From positions 176,134 through 240,133 of the forward strand of contig VSDK01012116.1 in NCBI GenBank assembly GCA_009767595.1: a stretch of DNA of 64,000 nt, read 5' to 3'. This stretch comes from Symbiodinium kawagutii (lineage: Eukaryota > Sar > Dinophyceae > Suessiales > Symbiodiniaceae). How positions within the stretch are numbered: the stretch's first letter is position 1; every line of letters starts with the position of its first letter. This document shows, piece after piece, positions 24,141 through 36,889 of this stretch. The notes below the pieces were generated by a model, which saw only the letters and a list, made by a program, of their open reading frames with translations, did not search any database and was not told where the DNA came from. The translations under genes were made by a program, and so were the position numbers.

Positions 24141-24185
24141 AAACGGCCTTCCATTGGTGACCTATGCAAATGGCTTCCCATTGGT
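24141..24185. repeat. Paired short motif AAACGGCCTTCCATTGGT
   Basis: Copies at 24141-24158 and 24168-24185 (the second reads AAATGGCTTCCCATTGGT), 27 bp apart. It lies about 350 bp upstream of the intronless ORF at 24532 and matches the paired words at 4.8 and 14.4 kb. Confidence 0.6.
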
Positions 24186-24531
24186 AGGTACTTTGGGGGT
24201 GCTGGTATATGTATATATATATATAGTAATTATATATTTACTTTTTTCGCATATATTATGTGTTTATATTGATATGTATATATGTAACTCATAAGTGTTC
24301 TGCACTACATGTACGTCAAATTTGCACACATATGGCACACATATGCAGATACACTATGTGTGGAAGAAGCGTCAATGCACATGTATGATTTCGATGTTCC
24401 ATATCCACACCCCCAGCCAACTGAGCACTGAATGACGCTTGTGGCAGCGAATGATGCAGCTGAGGTTTGAATTGGATGAGGACTGCGGATGGTGGCCACC
24501 GCACTAGAAACCAGCATCAACCGTTGCAGCA

Positions 24532-25266
24532 ATGGGAGCATTTCAGGGGTATGTTGTTCGCGTGTTCACCATGCAGCGGCGAATCTTGATGCGAACCCAT
24601 GCTGGACTTGGCTACACTGGTAGCAAGATCGATAATCACTCTAAAGGATTGCGTCGATTGCGTGATCTTAAAAGAGCTGTATATTCACAAGGCTTTGAAC
24701 AGTGGAGATTGACACCTTACGTGGTGCTATCACGCACTCAAATGGCTTTGATGACCGTCCCCAAGGTACGGCCTATATGGGCATGTGCTTTACACATGGC
24801 GATCTTTCAAGCCCAAATGTTTCTGCCATTCATGACACATCTCCGTGAGAATGAGAATCCGACATCATTCGGACAAGATCTTGAAGGACAATGGAATTCT
24901 GTGAGAGGAGCCATGTTCGACAATGAAGGTGGTCCTGGGTACATCACCCGTATTGACTACCCTCAATTTGACATTGGAGGCTACAAAGACTTCGTCGTCG
25001 ATGATCTTGGACCCATCAGTGGCTACTTTGGTGGTGTTGAGGCTTTTGAGCAGCTCATAGTTTTCTTGGTACTGTTCTCTGCCTACGAGCGCACCATCCG
25101 AAGAACTGGACTTGCTGGTGCGGGTCTCATTTTCTCATTGAATATCTGGTCAGGCCTCTTTAAGAGGCTTGTAACCTCACGCTTCCTCTTCCGTGCCATT
25201 GGCGTGGAGGCTTCTGGTGATTTCAGCACGTACATCGTGGATTTTCGAACCCTACCGAGCCACTAG
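24532..25266 (+). CDS. Intronless 244-residue protein of unknown function
   Basis: Uninterrupted frame from ATG 24532 (MGAFQGYVVRVFTMQRR) to TAG 25266; a second in-frame ATG follows at residue 14. Composition is that of a real protein: basic N-terminus, moderately hydrophobic stretches near residues 82-100 (IWACALHMAIFQAQMFLPF) and 175-187 (QLIVFLVLFSAYE), and a further apolar segment ending in LIFSLNIWSGLF. The basic, acid-poor first 20 residues could be an organelle targeting peptide, possibly mitochondrial (weak inference). No family recognised. Unlike its neighbours it lacks introns, so a retrocopy is possible, although no poly-A tail or direct repeats were seen. An open frame downstream (25275-25610) is probably untranslated sequence. 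Confidence 0.65.
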   Translation: MGAFQGYVVRVFTMQRRILMRTHAGLGYTGSKIDNHSKGLRRLRDLKRAVYSQGFEQWRLTPYVVLSRTQMALMTVPKVRPIWACALHMAIFQAQMFLPFMTHLRENENPTSFGQDLEGQWNSVRGAMFDNEGGPGYITRIDYPQFDIGGYKDFVVDDLGPISGYFGGVEAFEQLIVFLVLFSAYERTIRRTGLAGAGLIFSLNIWSGLFKRLVTSRFLFRAIGVEASGDFSTYIVDFRTLPSH

Positions 25267-25995
25267 GGTTTGCGTTGGCTTCCCCGTTTCACCACCAACT
25301 AATTGTTATCATCCGAGGTATACCTTTTGGCAACCATAATTTTGATTGGTATATCAAGGATTGGCTGTTGACTGTTCCGAAGGTTCGAAAATCCATGCTT
25401 AACGCAAAGAATGGGTATATCAATGGGCCAGTAATGTTTGAATGTTGGGGAAATCTGCCATGCCTAATCGGCCCTAGTAAGGAAACAACAACTCCATTGT
25501 CTTACACAACCTGCGGGGGAAACCGATCTTCTGAAGAGTGGAACAGAGACAGTCTTCTGGACGGTTATAGAGAGAACCATTTTGCATCAGTGGACAAGCA
25601 GTTTGAGTGAATTAGCCAACTCTATGGATGGAAGATAACCACCGATTTCTCCAATAACTGAATAATAACTGATACTCATTGATTGTCCAATAGCAAGTCA
25701 TCAAGTGAAAAAAGTAACTGCCAGTTAATCACTGGTTTTCCTCCAATCAGCCACTTGTCAAGTAACGAATGATCAAGCCATGACTCAGGTTCCTTCCATG
25801 GTCATAACACATTTGTTCCGATTTCTTCCGTAGCAACAATTGCAGCTGCATCGATTGATTACCAAAAGTCTGGGAGCTTGTGATAACCTATCTATATGCT
25901 TATGTATATGTATAGTTTTATAAATATTTTTGTAAATATATATAGATAGGTAGATACATAGTGTTCTTGTTTCAATACATATATGATATGTATGT

Positions 25996-26124
25996 TCATT
26001 CATTCATTCATTCATTCATTCATTCATTCATTCCTTCGTTCATTCATTCATTCGTTCGTTCGTTCATTCATTCATTCATTCATTCATTCATTCATTCATT
26101 CATTCATTCATTCATTCATTCATT
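25996..26124. repeat. ATTC microsatellite
   Basis: About 30 ATTC units with GTTC and CTTC variants. It produces spurious HSFIHSFI frames in all plus frames. Confidence 0.95.
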
Positions 26125-26900
26125 TTTGTTTCAATCATTTTCTATTTTATTGTTCGTTTGTTTATCAATTTATTTATTTATGTTTGTATTGTTTTGTGCA
26201 TTTACATCTTGATTTGCTTTTTGTTTTAGACAGAGAGAGATGTATTTATATGTTCAAGCTTAACTCTATACAGATTTACACGTGGTAAATTATCTGACTT
26301 ATACACATATGTGTTACATGCTACACTTTGCGTTTTTTTTTTTTTTTTACGTCATACGATGTATCATTCATCATATGTTCAACTATGGATAGTACTTTGC
26401 TATAACTCTGTTACATGCACGAGTTTAAGGCACGTTAGATGAGGTAATGATGGTGTTTATTCATGTCATACATTGTACATACATTGATCGTGTTGACATT
26501 GCGATAGTCATGATGTGTTCTGAGCTTATCAAGATAGTAACCCGTCCACCCTTAACTACGTATCGATTGGCCACTATAAGTAGCCATCAATGGACCATTT
26601 ACAAGTCATGGCTATTGACTCTGAATATTGCCCATGATAGTGACTTGTTTATACATTTGTTACCTCATGTATGTAGATGTATGTGTGAGGTTGCATTTTC
26701 ATTTGAACATCTTGCTATTGATATGCTCACAATTGTTGTTTTATGCATCTATTCAAGCATGTAAATATATATATATATATGTATATATTATGTACTCTTC
26801 TGTAGTCATCAAGTGGCCCCTGAATCCTTCATGCAGGATCTGCGAAAGCCCAGGCCTGCATCCGGCAGGGTGAGGTGTTCATCTCTAGGGTCCAGCAGTT

Positions 26901-27150
26901 AACCCACCCATGGGGGATAAGCACCAACAATCATAGGGAAAACAGCCTGGTTAATGATGGGCAAACCGGGGTACAGGGTGAACTGACCCACAGCCATGGG
27001 CCATATGTATACGCAAATGCGATATCAAATACACATGGTTGTGGGTCAAAACCCTGTACCCCTGGTTCCCCTATCATCAACCATTGTTTCCCTATAGTTT
27101 TGTTGGTTGTTATCAACCATTATTGGTTAGTAAATATGGACCCATAACCA
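26901..27150. repeat. Two MITE-D copies in head-to-head orientation
   Basis: A reverse copy (26901-27000, ending GACCCACAGCCATGGG) faces a forward copy (27037-27150, starting GGTTGTGGGTCAAAACCCTG). They are separated by about 36 bp. Together they can fold into a long imperfect hairpin. Confidence 0.65.
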
Positions 27151-27777
27151 CATGTCTATCTAGATGAAGATGAGTCAGAACAAATTGGCATCCAAGGGTT
27201 AGTCAAACATATTCACTAAGTGTGCAATTATTGACCCACCGATCCACACATCTTGCATCCACCAAACGAAATTGTTCCTTCGTGGCACGACTCTGGACTT
27301 GTGATTTCGCATTGTAAGTGGGGCACCCATCCGTTATGGATGACCAAATCCGCTTTGTTTGGAATTGACACAGATTTTTTTTTCTTTGGCTCACGGCTTC
27401 TTTTTGCATTCAGAATACCTACAATTGATAGGCCTCGGAACTTGGCTCAAAAGCGACCATCCAAAGAAATCGGTTCATCCGAAAAGTTGGACGAACAGTT
27501 TGGTCATGGCTTCAGGGTGGGTCGACCCCTGACCCAAAGCGGGACTGGCTTTCCACCAGCTGACAACAGCCGCGTGTCAGTCCCCTGGCGGCACCTGTGA
27601 TTCCTGGAATGCAGTGGGGAGACTCAGAAGAGCCACGGTGGCAGGCAACAGTATCCAACAGAGTTAGACAACCAGCGGTATCCATTGGTAATGGCCAATG
27701 ACCCGGGGTTGATAATGGCATATAATGGGAAACCCTGGATTATTGATGATAGTTGATTAATGATCCATGTATCAACA

Positions 27778-27877
27778 CTGGTTGGTGGTTTGATTGACAT
27801 GTTTTATTTTCCCTAGTAATTAGTAACAAATGGTTGGTTGACTAATACATGTCATAGGGGTTGAAACCACCAACCAG
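27778..27877. repeat. MITE-B copy (best-preserved)
   Basis: 100 bp from CTGGTTGGTGGTTTGATTGAC to GGGGTTGAAACCACCAACCAG. The ends are inverted repeats. The interior reads TTTATTTTCCCTAGTAATTAG followed by AACAAATGGTTGGTTGACT. No coding capacity. Confidence 0.75.
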
Positions 27878-28388
27878 CTATTGCTTCTCAGGAAGTAGTA
27901 CTAGTGGCTTATGACTGCTCATGGCCAATCACTAGAGTGATCTATGGCAAAGACTATAGTGATCAATGGCAACTATAGTGATCTATGGCCTAAAACTGCT
28001 GGACCTCGCTTGTAACTCCTTAGGGCTTCAATCTGCTCATGGCAAGAATTATAGTTAGTGACCTATGCATCATCTCCCACAGCTGGTGTCTTGTCATTTG
28101 TGGTCCCTTCATGCAGCCATAGCTCCGTTGCGTTGCAAACGTCTCAGCGTTGTGGTGCTTGAAAGCCGCGCCGGCGCCGCCCTAGGTTGTTGAACTGGTA
28201 GATGCTGATGTGGATGGCTGGAAATCATGGGAAACCATCTATTTGGGGAAATCCTGGAAAATCACCTATTTCTATGGATTTTCCATTGGCAGAATAGTTC
28301 ATCCGAGGCTATCAATTTCAAAGTTGGTGTTTGTGTTTCCTACCTTTCCAGTCACCTATGGGTAACCATTCCTGCGCTGGGGGTTCCC

Positions 28389-28426
28389 TACCCCTATAGC
28401 AGGTAAACTTACCTATTATAGGGGTA
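28389..28426. repeat. Short near-perfect hairpin
   Basis: TACCCCTATAGCAGGTAA faces TTACCTATTATAGGGGTA across a 2-base centre. It could be the fused ends of a short inverted-repeat element. Confidence 0.6.
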
Positions 28427-28940
28427 ACTGGAAGGGTAGGGTTCGCCACCATGAGACAGGAACGACAGCTATCAAACCTGTAGATTTGTACTTTGTCCCC
28501 ATCCGGTAAATGCACAAAACACCTTCTATCGAAACGTTCACCTACCCCTTTTTCGGCTGTTTGGTTTTGACCGAAGTTCCCAAATGCCCACTGTAATGAT
28601 TGCATGGTTGATTATCATGTTGACCATTTCATGATCAGCCCACCCCAATGATGCGGGCGAATTCACTTGAAGCTGGCCAGAAGGGAGAGGAGGCTTGTGG
28701 GAAATGAACGGCAGCTCAGAATCATGGAGATTCTGGACCGGCCAGACGTGACGTTGAAGCAGCTGCTTGAAAGATGAAATTGCCACCCTCTTCGGATTCC
28801 TTGGACTGTCCTCTAACTTCGCGATTGCAGATAGGGACGCAATGACGGCCAGGGAAGGGCCACATGAGTTTTGCAGCGTGACCGACAAGCCTTGCGCCAT
28901 ACCAATTTTGCCAAAAGCCAGCAAAAGGACATTGATTCAT

Positions 28941-29041
28941 TTGGTTGGTGGTTGACTGACATTTCTTATTTTCCTTACTATAGTTATTGACAAATGGTTG
29001 GTTGACTAATATTTTTCATTGGGATTATAAGCACCAACCAG
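28941..29041. repeat. MITE-B copy
   Basis: Starts TTGGTTGGTGGTTGACTGAC and ends ATAAGCACCAACCAG. The interior has the family words TTATTTTCCTTA and CAAATGGTTGGTTGACTAAT. Confidence 0.7.
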
Positions 29042-29638
29042 TAATGCCTTCCCAAACTTGTGGGGACATCAGTGGCTTTCGATTGGCGTTTGGTGACCAC
29101 AACTTCTTGCTTGGGCAAATTGTTCTGCAAGCCCGGTGGATTGTTCATATTTGTGATGATCAGCCAGTGCAAAACATGTCATGCTGCGATGTATGAACCT
29201 TTGTCAATCAAAAAAATGCCAACATTGTTAATAATCATTATCATTTATTAGTTCTTGTTCTCACACCATTGCCATCATCATAAACCATGTGACTACTAAT
29301 CATCAGCTCTCAGTCGATCACAATCATCGATCATAACCTAGCAAAGGCTATCAAATTCGCATGACAAAAAAAATTCTGAGCCATCAATTCCAATCCTTAT
29401 ATCACCCATTGGAAGCGTGGCGTTGGCTCCATGCCCTTGGCCCACGGCATCACCACGGCGCTCAGGATCCGCGTGGTGAAGCGAGACCAAGCTCTGGGAG
29501 GGTGGCGCGCACCCCTGTGATGACGTGGGAAATCTGTGGGAAGTCAACATGTTTGGTTTAATGGTAACCCCACCAACTATTCATAGTGGTTGATATATGG
29601 CAACATGGTGACAATCACTATAAGGTTACAATAAGTTT

Positions 29639-29716
29639 AATGACTTAACTATTAACTGTTGAATGAGTTAACTATTGACTGTTGAATGAGTTAACTAGTG
29701 ACTGTTGAATGAGTCA
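29639..29716. repeat. 23-bp tandem repeat, about 3.3 copies
   Basis: Unit GAGTTAACTATTGACTGTTGAAT, repeated with single-base changes. Confidence 0.8.
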
Positions 29717-32102
29717 ACCAACATGTTGATTAGTTTGGGAAGTTAACATGGTTTGAGTACACTTGACTGACTAGCAGTTAACAATCACTACATATCACTA
29801 CATGAGCTACCTCCGACTTGGGAAGCCAAACATCACCATTTTTTTTAGGTAAAAACCAGCTATGAGTGGTTCCTTAACTGACCATTTTGGCGCTTGCTTC
29901 GTGTTTGAACCCCTGACAAGGTTGGCTGGCACGGGTCATGTTTGACAGCGGTTGAAGCGATCAACATTCAAGGGCTATGCAGTCATGATCAATGGTGTGG
30001 TTATCAAAGCTGAAGGACCATTGATGTTCAAAGGGGGACCAGCAGTGGACCCTAGAACAGTTAGGAGTCTAGGCTTCTAAGCCAGGGAAACACTGGGTTT
30101 TGCTCTATGTTCACCTGGAAGGCTGGCGAATCACCAGGAATTGTATCAGGAAACTCTCGCAAAATTCATGGATTTTGCAGGCCGGGTGGACATTTGCCCA
30201 GCCATCTATTGGAGGGGGATGATGCTTGATATATCACCAGCTTATCGCTGAACTTATCCACAGGCAAACCAAGAAACGTTAATTTTGTTTCTTTGTGATT
30301 GAACGCTTGGGGTTAGCAGCAGCCTTTCCCACAAAGAAGCATACAAGTTCACACAGTGGCTGTTTCAGCACTGGCGCAGAAAGGCATTGATTTGATCAAC
30401 AATAGAGCACAAGAGCCAGGCTACCAACATATTTTAACTCGATAAGAAAATATCAGCGTTTGTTGTAACAAAAACTCACTCCTTCGAGGGCGAGTGGACG
30501 ATTAGTTTCGAGGGCCGCTGACTAATCGCACAATCGGGATATGCTGTATTTATCATGGATTTATTGATTCATTCGTATATAGATAGGGAGTACCACTCTG
30601 TATCAGTCCCCAAAAGAACGCCTAGTGAATGACACTGATGAGTCTCCGCGAGCGCTTCATCCCCATGCATTATACCCCCTTGATTGGCGCTTCATAGTGC
30701 TAATCCGCATGAGTCCAGGCTACCTGATCTATCTCAAGATATCTCCACAAGTGTCGCTATTCTTTGCAAAAACTGGTGAACTCAGTGAACTCCTAGAGCA
30801 ACCAGCCATGATTAGTTAATAAATGGTTCGTTGGATGGGACTGGCAACGCGCAGCTACCAACCATCACCCCCTTCGCACACCCCGGTGTGCGGGGAGGCG
30901 TCCCAAGTCAGACAGACAAGCACGGCAGGCGCCCGAGGCGTGCTATGACCTAGAACTTCACCGGTGGATCGTTGTGAAGTTTAAGAAATGGCCTGGATAA
31001 AGATGGTTGACTTGATGATGGTTTATGATGGTTTTAGATATGTAAAAAAAGGAACTGTTTTTTTAGATATGTAAAAAACATGGTTGAAGAATAGATGATG
31101 ATTGAGTTAATGATTAATAGGTTACGGATAAACCGTTGGATTTATTTATGATTGTTTAATGGTGTCCGTAACAAGTGAATAGCGTAGTTGATGATGTCCA
31201 GGATAGATATGCTTGATTAATGATGGTTTGTATCGATCATGGGTGTTAAACGTGTTTATTTTGCATCTCAGACGCTTTGGCTGATAAAAGCATTTCTATG
31301 ATCAAAGTCTGTGCAGGTACAAGCAGCTGAAATGCCCCCTTGTGTGTGTTCTTGCTCAAAATCCATTGACATTGATCATATCATATAGTTTCATTTAGTT
31401 CAGGTTGCAAGTTCATTCGCAAGACACGGCTTCAATCCCATCCTCGTTGTTCATTGCAATGCAACAAGATATTTGATTAGATATATTCCAATTTAGTAGA
31501 CAAACAAGACTGGACCATCAGTAGCTGTCATGGACAATGTTGATTTATTTCACTCACCTTCGACCAAAAAACACGTCTCAATAAGACACATTGACATCAT
31601 ACACTGGTTCGTAATTTGGTTTGTTCTTTTACCCAGTATTCAAAAATGGTTGGCTGGTTGACCAGCATCTTTTTCAAAGGAGTTGGAACCACAAGCCAGT
31701 CAAATACCAACGGCCATTTTGAGCCAAAAGCTAAAACACGGGGGTTATAACCACAAAGCACCAGTACACCAACCGCCATTTGACTTTGGGTGATAACCCT
31801 GTGTTTGGTATCGTGGTGAAAACCACATGTTCTAACCACTATGACTATAACGGCTATCTTGGGGTTCTAAGCCAAAATGTTTGTGCTAGTGACTTGGTAT
31901 TTTAGCCCATTTATTGTGTTATTCTAAGCCAATGCCAAAATGTTGCGCTAATGACTTGCTATTTCATGCTACCCAGCCGTGCCAACCGGGCTACACCAGC
32001 TGCTCGGATTTGTAGGCTCCCAGCCTGGAGAAGCCAAGCCCGGAAGTGCAGTACTTGAGTCAGGCATCAAGCTCCGAAATTTGTTGCACTTGGCCCAAGG
32101 TT

Positions 32103-32510
32103 ATTGATTATGGTTGATTGGATGGAAATGATGGTTGATTATGGTTGATTGGATGAAAATGATGGTTGATTATGGTTGATTGGATGAAAATGATGGTTGA
32201 TTATGGTTGATTGGATGAAAATGATGGTTGATTATGGTTGATTGGATGAAAATGATGGTTGATTATGGTTGATTGGATGAAAATGATGGTTGATTATGGT
32301 TGATTGGATGGAAATGATGGTTGGTTATGGTTGGTTGGGGTGGAATGGTGGTTGATTATGGTTGATTGGATGGAAATGATGGTTGATTATGGTTGATTAT
32401 GGTTGATTGGATGGAAATGCTGGTTGATTATGATTGATTGGGTGAAAAATGATGGTTGATTATGGTTGATTGGATGGAAATGATGGTTGATTATGTTTGT
32501 TAGGATGGAG
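32103..32510. repeat. 31-bp minisatellite, about 13 copies
   Basis: Unit GATGGTTGATTATGGTTGAT followed by TGGATGAAAAT. Central copies (32161-32300) are essentially identical at 31-bp spacing; outer copies diverge. Each unit contains an internal GGTTGATTATGGTTGATTGG duplication. The surrounding 32.5-32.9 kb is a degraded continuation rich in GGTTGATAGTGG. Confidence 0.9.
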
Positions 32511-33967
32511 ATGATGCTTGACCACATCATAATTAACCATTTTTGGATGGAAAACAACATACACGGTTGATCATGATGGTTGATGGTGGTTGGTGATGTG
32601 TAATGATGCTGAAATGATGGTGAGATAATGGTCAGTAGTGGTCAATGGTGATTAATAATCGTTGATAGTGGTTAATAGTGGTTGATAGTGGTTGACAGTG
32701 GCTGATAGCTATTAATACTGGTTTATACTTAATAGTGGCTGATCATCTCTAATATATAATAACGGTATTTTTTCGTGGTTGATATGAACATGTGATAGCA
32801 TTTGATATGAATTAATGATAAGTATGTTGAATAGTGCTTGATTATTGCTGTAAGTCAGATTCTGGTCAAATGTTTGTGACTCATAGTGATTGATGATCAA
32901 TTGTCATGGTTGACAGGGGCAAGTGGTTGAACCACCCGCTTGTTTTAGATGTACTCTATCCACTAACCCGAAAGGGGCCAGCGGGTTGGTTTGATGCTCA
33001 ACCTGGGGTAGATACAATGAAATGGAACCATCCCAAAGAGGTAAATGATCTAAATATTGAGCATGGGGAGAAATTCGATCAGGGTGGCCATACATATTTG
33101 CCATTTGTCATCAACAGGAACTACCACCGGCCACAAGACCCCAGTATGTTCAAAGATGTGAACACTGACATAGATTTTGTATACATTTGCTGACAATTGA
33201 TGAATGGTGCCATCAGGAGAACTCCATCAGCCAACCATGAACTCCCACTGGTAGCAGTAGAATCTCAAGTCTCAACCAATAGGAGTTAGTAAGTTCCAGG
33301 ATGTGTTTGTACCTCCATACTCCATCAAGTTCTGGTCAGATGTTTTGTGGATTTCATTTAGCTATGGTCTCAACCAATAGCTACATGTTGTATAACTCCA
33401 TCACACGCCACCAAATTATGCTTAGATGTTTTATGGATTTAATACACTCCGTCTATGGTCGAATGGTTACTTCTATATTTTCAGCGGTGATCACTAGGAT
33501 ATAACCAGGGTCATTTGTAAGGCAGGTTGCAACTCCTAGAACCATGGTTAGTAATTACTTTCGAAGTGGGGATGCACATCCAAGTAGGCTGGTTGGTTTG
33601 ATGGTTAGTGAAGTTTAATGATGGCTAATGATGCTCAAATCGTGGTTAAACTAGTGGTTTAATGATGGTGAATTGGTTGACAAATGCTCAACATCACCAT
33701 CATTGGTGGTTCAACTCATGGTTGATTGATGATTAAGTGATGGCTGGTGACGTTTAATGATGGTTGATTATGCCAGTCGTTTAATCATTTTCATTAACCA
33801 TCATTAACGATGATAGTACATGATTGTTGGTAGTGTGTACTGATGTTTATTTATGTTGTTTATCAGATACCATCATGTAATCATCATAAACCACATCACC
33901 AAGCATCATGTCATCATTTCACTCCTTGCACTAGTTTAACCACCAATGATGATGATGTGAAGCATTT

Positions 33968-34083
33968 GGCTGTGGGTCAAAACCCTGTACCCCTGGTTCC
34001 CCCATCATTAACCATTGTTTTCCCTACTTTTGTTGGTTAGTATCCCCCATGAAATTGGTTGATTCATATTGACCCACAACCAT
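33968..34083. repeat. MITE-D copy (reference)
   Basis: Begins GGCTGTGGGTCAAAACCCTG, then TACCCCTGGTTCCCCCATCA. The interior has TTGTTTTCCCTAC and TGTTGGTTAGTA. It ends ATTGACCCACAACC, the inverted complement of its start. About 116 bp, non-coding. Confidence 0.7.
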
Positions 34084-34265
34084 TTGTCAAGCCATGATGG
34101 CTCAGTGCTTCGTTCATCTTCATCTCAGCCCAGTTGCTACCAGGCTATGCGAGGCTCCTGCACAGGTGGGGTCCAAGCGTCGGGAAAGCTCAGTGCAGGT
34201 CATCCACGTGTCGTTGTGCCATGTCGTTGTGCCATCACAAACGGCGGTGGGTATCTCAAGCCACA

Positions 34266-34453
34266 GGGGACCCCCCAAAGTGGTTGGTTTACTACTGACT
34301 CATGGCTTGAATGATTTGGGCTACCCCTATTTTAAGAAACCACCATATGGTGGTTTCTCAAAATAGGGAGCCCCAAAAATGGTTGGTTTATTGCTATAAA
34401 TGGTTAAACAAGGATGATTTGGGGGTACCCCTATGACTTGAGAAACCACCATA
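34266..34453. repeat. Two adjacent MITE-A copies
   Basis: A first copy (about 34266-34347) ends TATTTTAAGAAACCACC. A second (34349-34453) starts GGTGGTTTCTCAAAATAGGG and ends ACTTGAGAAACCACC. They meet at the palindrome CCACCATATGGTGG. The internal sequence CCCCAAAAATGGTTGGTTTA then AAGGATGATTTGGGGG is the family core. Confidence 0.8.
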
Positions 34454-35584
34454 TGATTGTTTCAAGACTATTCAGATTGTTTGAAGACGATTGAGTTTTT
34501 TTAAATAACATCCAGGATTCTGAATCCGATGCATCGCCGTGGGAGTTCAGAGCGATGCCTTTTGGGGGGGCTGGGGCACCGGTCCATGTGTTCACTAGGA
34601 ATGAAGCTTAACAAGCCGTGAGCCATGGCCTAGGGGGCCACAAGGCATCAATGGGGTGGGTCGTTCAATCACCATTGTTTTCGAACACTCCGGTGATCCA
34701 ACACTTCGTTGGCTGGAAAGTCATCAATCCTTTCTTGCCTTCGAAACTCTAGGAGACCATCAACAAGTGGTGGATTCTCCAGCCAAATTTTCCAGCCAGC
34801 TATGTTCACCAGAGGTCACCCATCATACCCCGAGTCGTCCGTCGGGAGTGCAGCCCAGGCTCAAGCAGCTCTCGCCTGTTGACCAGCACGGGGGCGCAGC
34901 CGCTGGAACCATGCGCCGCCGTGGGTAACGATTGGCTGATGAACCATGGATAGCGACAGCGCCCAAGGTAGCTTACCAGTTGTCAGTTGATAGTTAATTA
35001 GTTGGATGAATCATCAGCTATGTTGGATGTTTTCAATGTTGGATTAAGCATTCAGGTTGGATAAACTATCCCAGTTGGTAGTTAAATAAGCATCAATGTT
35101 GGATGAATCATCAACTATGACTATCGGCTTGATGTGCTTGCTGAGTTGCCAGGTGACAGGGTGTCCCCTAAAATTGCTACCCAGGGAGACACAGGCAAAT
35201 CCACAGGCCAGTTTCGGAGGTGAACTGTGGGCTATAGGAACCCCACGCCCACAACCAGCTTTTGAAAGCATCAGTTTGGAAGCTGATTTTGTGGACGCCA
35301 TCGTTCGTTGACTGATTGGTTGACCGTCAACAAGGGTTCGCGCTGGTTGATGACCACCACATCTCCATCATTCGTTGGGATGGTGTACAGCAACGCCAGA
35401 CGCCAGATTGCACTACAGGCTAAAGTGGAAATAGTGATTTGTTGATGGAGATTTTGAATGGTCAATGCTTATTAGTTCACAATCACTACTTACGATAGAT
35501 AAAACTGACAATCACTCTAACAGTGCTTATTCATAGTGTTTATCAATGAATAACGAACTGCATGGTTGGTGTCTTGCTTCCCTA

Positions 35585-35638
35585 NNNNNNNNNNNNNNNN
35601 NNNNNNNNNNNNNNNNNNNNNNNNNNNNNNNNNNNNNN
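35585..35638. other. Assembly gap (N run)
   Basis: 54 unknown bases inside a diverged MITE-B-like context (TGGTTGGTGTCTTGCTTCCCTA on the left). The true gap length is unknown. Confidence 1.
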
Positions 35639-36889
35639 CCCTACACAAAATTGGGTGAAACATGACGAAGCCGATCCATGTCGAAGTGACCTTGGGACCC
35701 GATGCAATTTGTGGAACTTCCAACCACTGCTACAAATGAAAGGTCAGGATCTTTCTTTGGCTGGTAGGTTTAAACCTTTTCGTTCTCAGATGGGTGGTTG
35801 ATTGTCAAACATATTTCTTTGGGGGATTGTTTGCGGCTTATAACCATCACCAACCAGTCATCCATTTCTCAGGTTCTGTCTTCAAATCTGCCCACCTCGC
35901 ACAGCACAATGTTTGACCTCTTGGATCAATCCGACGAACTGTGCCAAGGTGCTAGTTGCAGTGAATCATGGTGGAGATGTCCATAAATCCACCCGAGATG
36001 TGATTTTTTGTTGGTGAATCCCCGGAAACATGTCCGGGCAGGGATACCCCATATATATCACAAATTCAGGGACAAGCCAATAATATAATGAATTGAGTAT
36101 TGCCTGCGCGCTTTCAGGATTTGCCGGTGCTTTGGTTTTGGTTCAAGGCCGCTATTGGAAGACTGGATAGTGCACAGGATTGGTTCCTCCAATCGACGAC
36201 ATTAACATGATAGCATTTATGTAGAAATGGTAGCACCATGTACCACTAGTTTTCAGAGGGAATGTGTCAGTTTCTACAGGCAGCAATATCATTTCAACTG
36301 CTTCTGTCTTTGCCATCACAGCAGTTTTCACAAGTCTGTGAATCAAGGGGCGTGGCCCCATGTATGTCGCCAGTCCAATCCAGTGATTTCTAGATTTCTT
36401 TCAGCCTGCGCCGCCCTTTGATCTGATGGCTGGCGGAAGTGCATTGAAGACCAAAGTCTTTTTTCGCTGGCACGGCACCAACGCAACTTGGTGATCTTGC
36501 GGCGGGAATGGGGAGGAGCCGAGTGCAAGACCAGGTATGACAATCGCCTGATGATTGAAACAAACTCGATCATCGTTTGCTGGTTGGTTATCCATTGCCC
36601 ACACATTCCTGATGACCGCAGAATGCTTTAGATCCATCCATTGTTTGCAAACACCAGGAACTATGGACGAATCAAACATAGGTTGCTGATAATATCATTC
36701 TATTATAATCGTTTAAATCTTTTTGAAATGGATCCATGATGCTATAACCATGGTTCCTGATCCATCATGCCACATGTTGCCATTACGTTCCGACATTTAT
36801 CCATGATCTAACACTTTATCCATGCATCCAGCTTGCCATGCTGATGCGTTCCCCATGCCAATTCATCATTGGTTTGTCCAAAAGGTCTT

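Larger units (their letters stand above)
25611..32100. other. Repeat-rich intergenic DNA, no confident gene
   Basis: Contains ATTC and AT microsatellites, MITE-D and MITE-B copies, a 23-bp tandem repeat and many GGTTGAT/ATCAACC words. An open frame at 27253-27600 (RPRNLAQKRPSKEIGSSEKL) and a GC-rich patch at 29410-29520 (GITTALRIRVVKRDQALGGW) look slightly protein-like, but they have no start, partner exon or domain and are not called as genes. Confidence 0.4.

Noticed and set aside
31705..31735. CGGCCATTTTGAGCCAAAAG resembling part of the spliced leader
   Set aside because: Shares CCATTTTG, but the rest diverges and no coding sequence follows.
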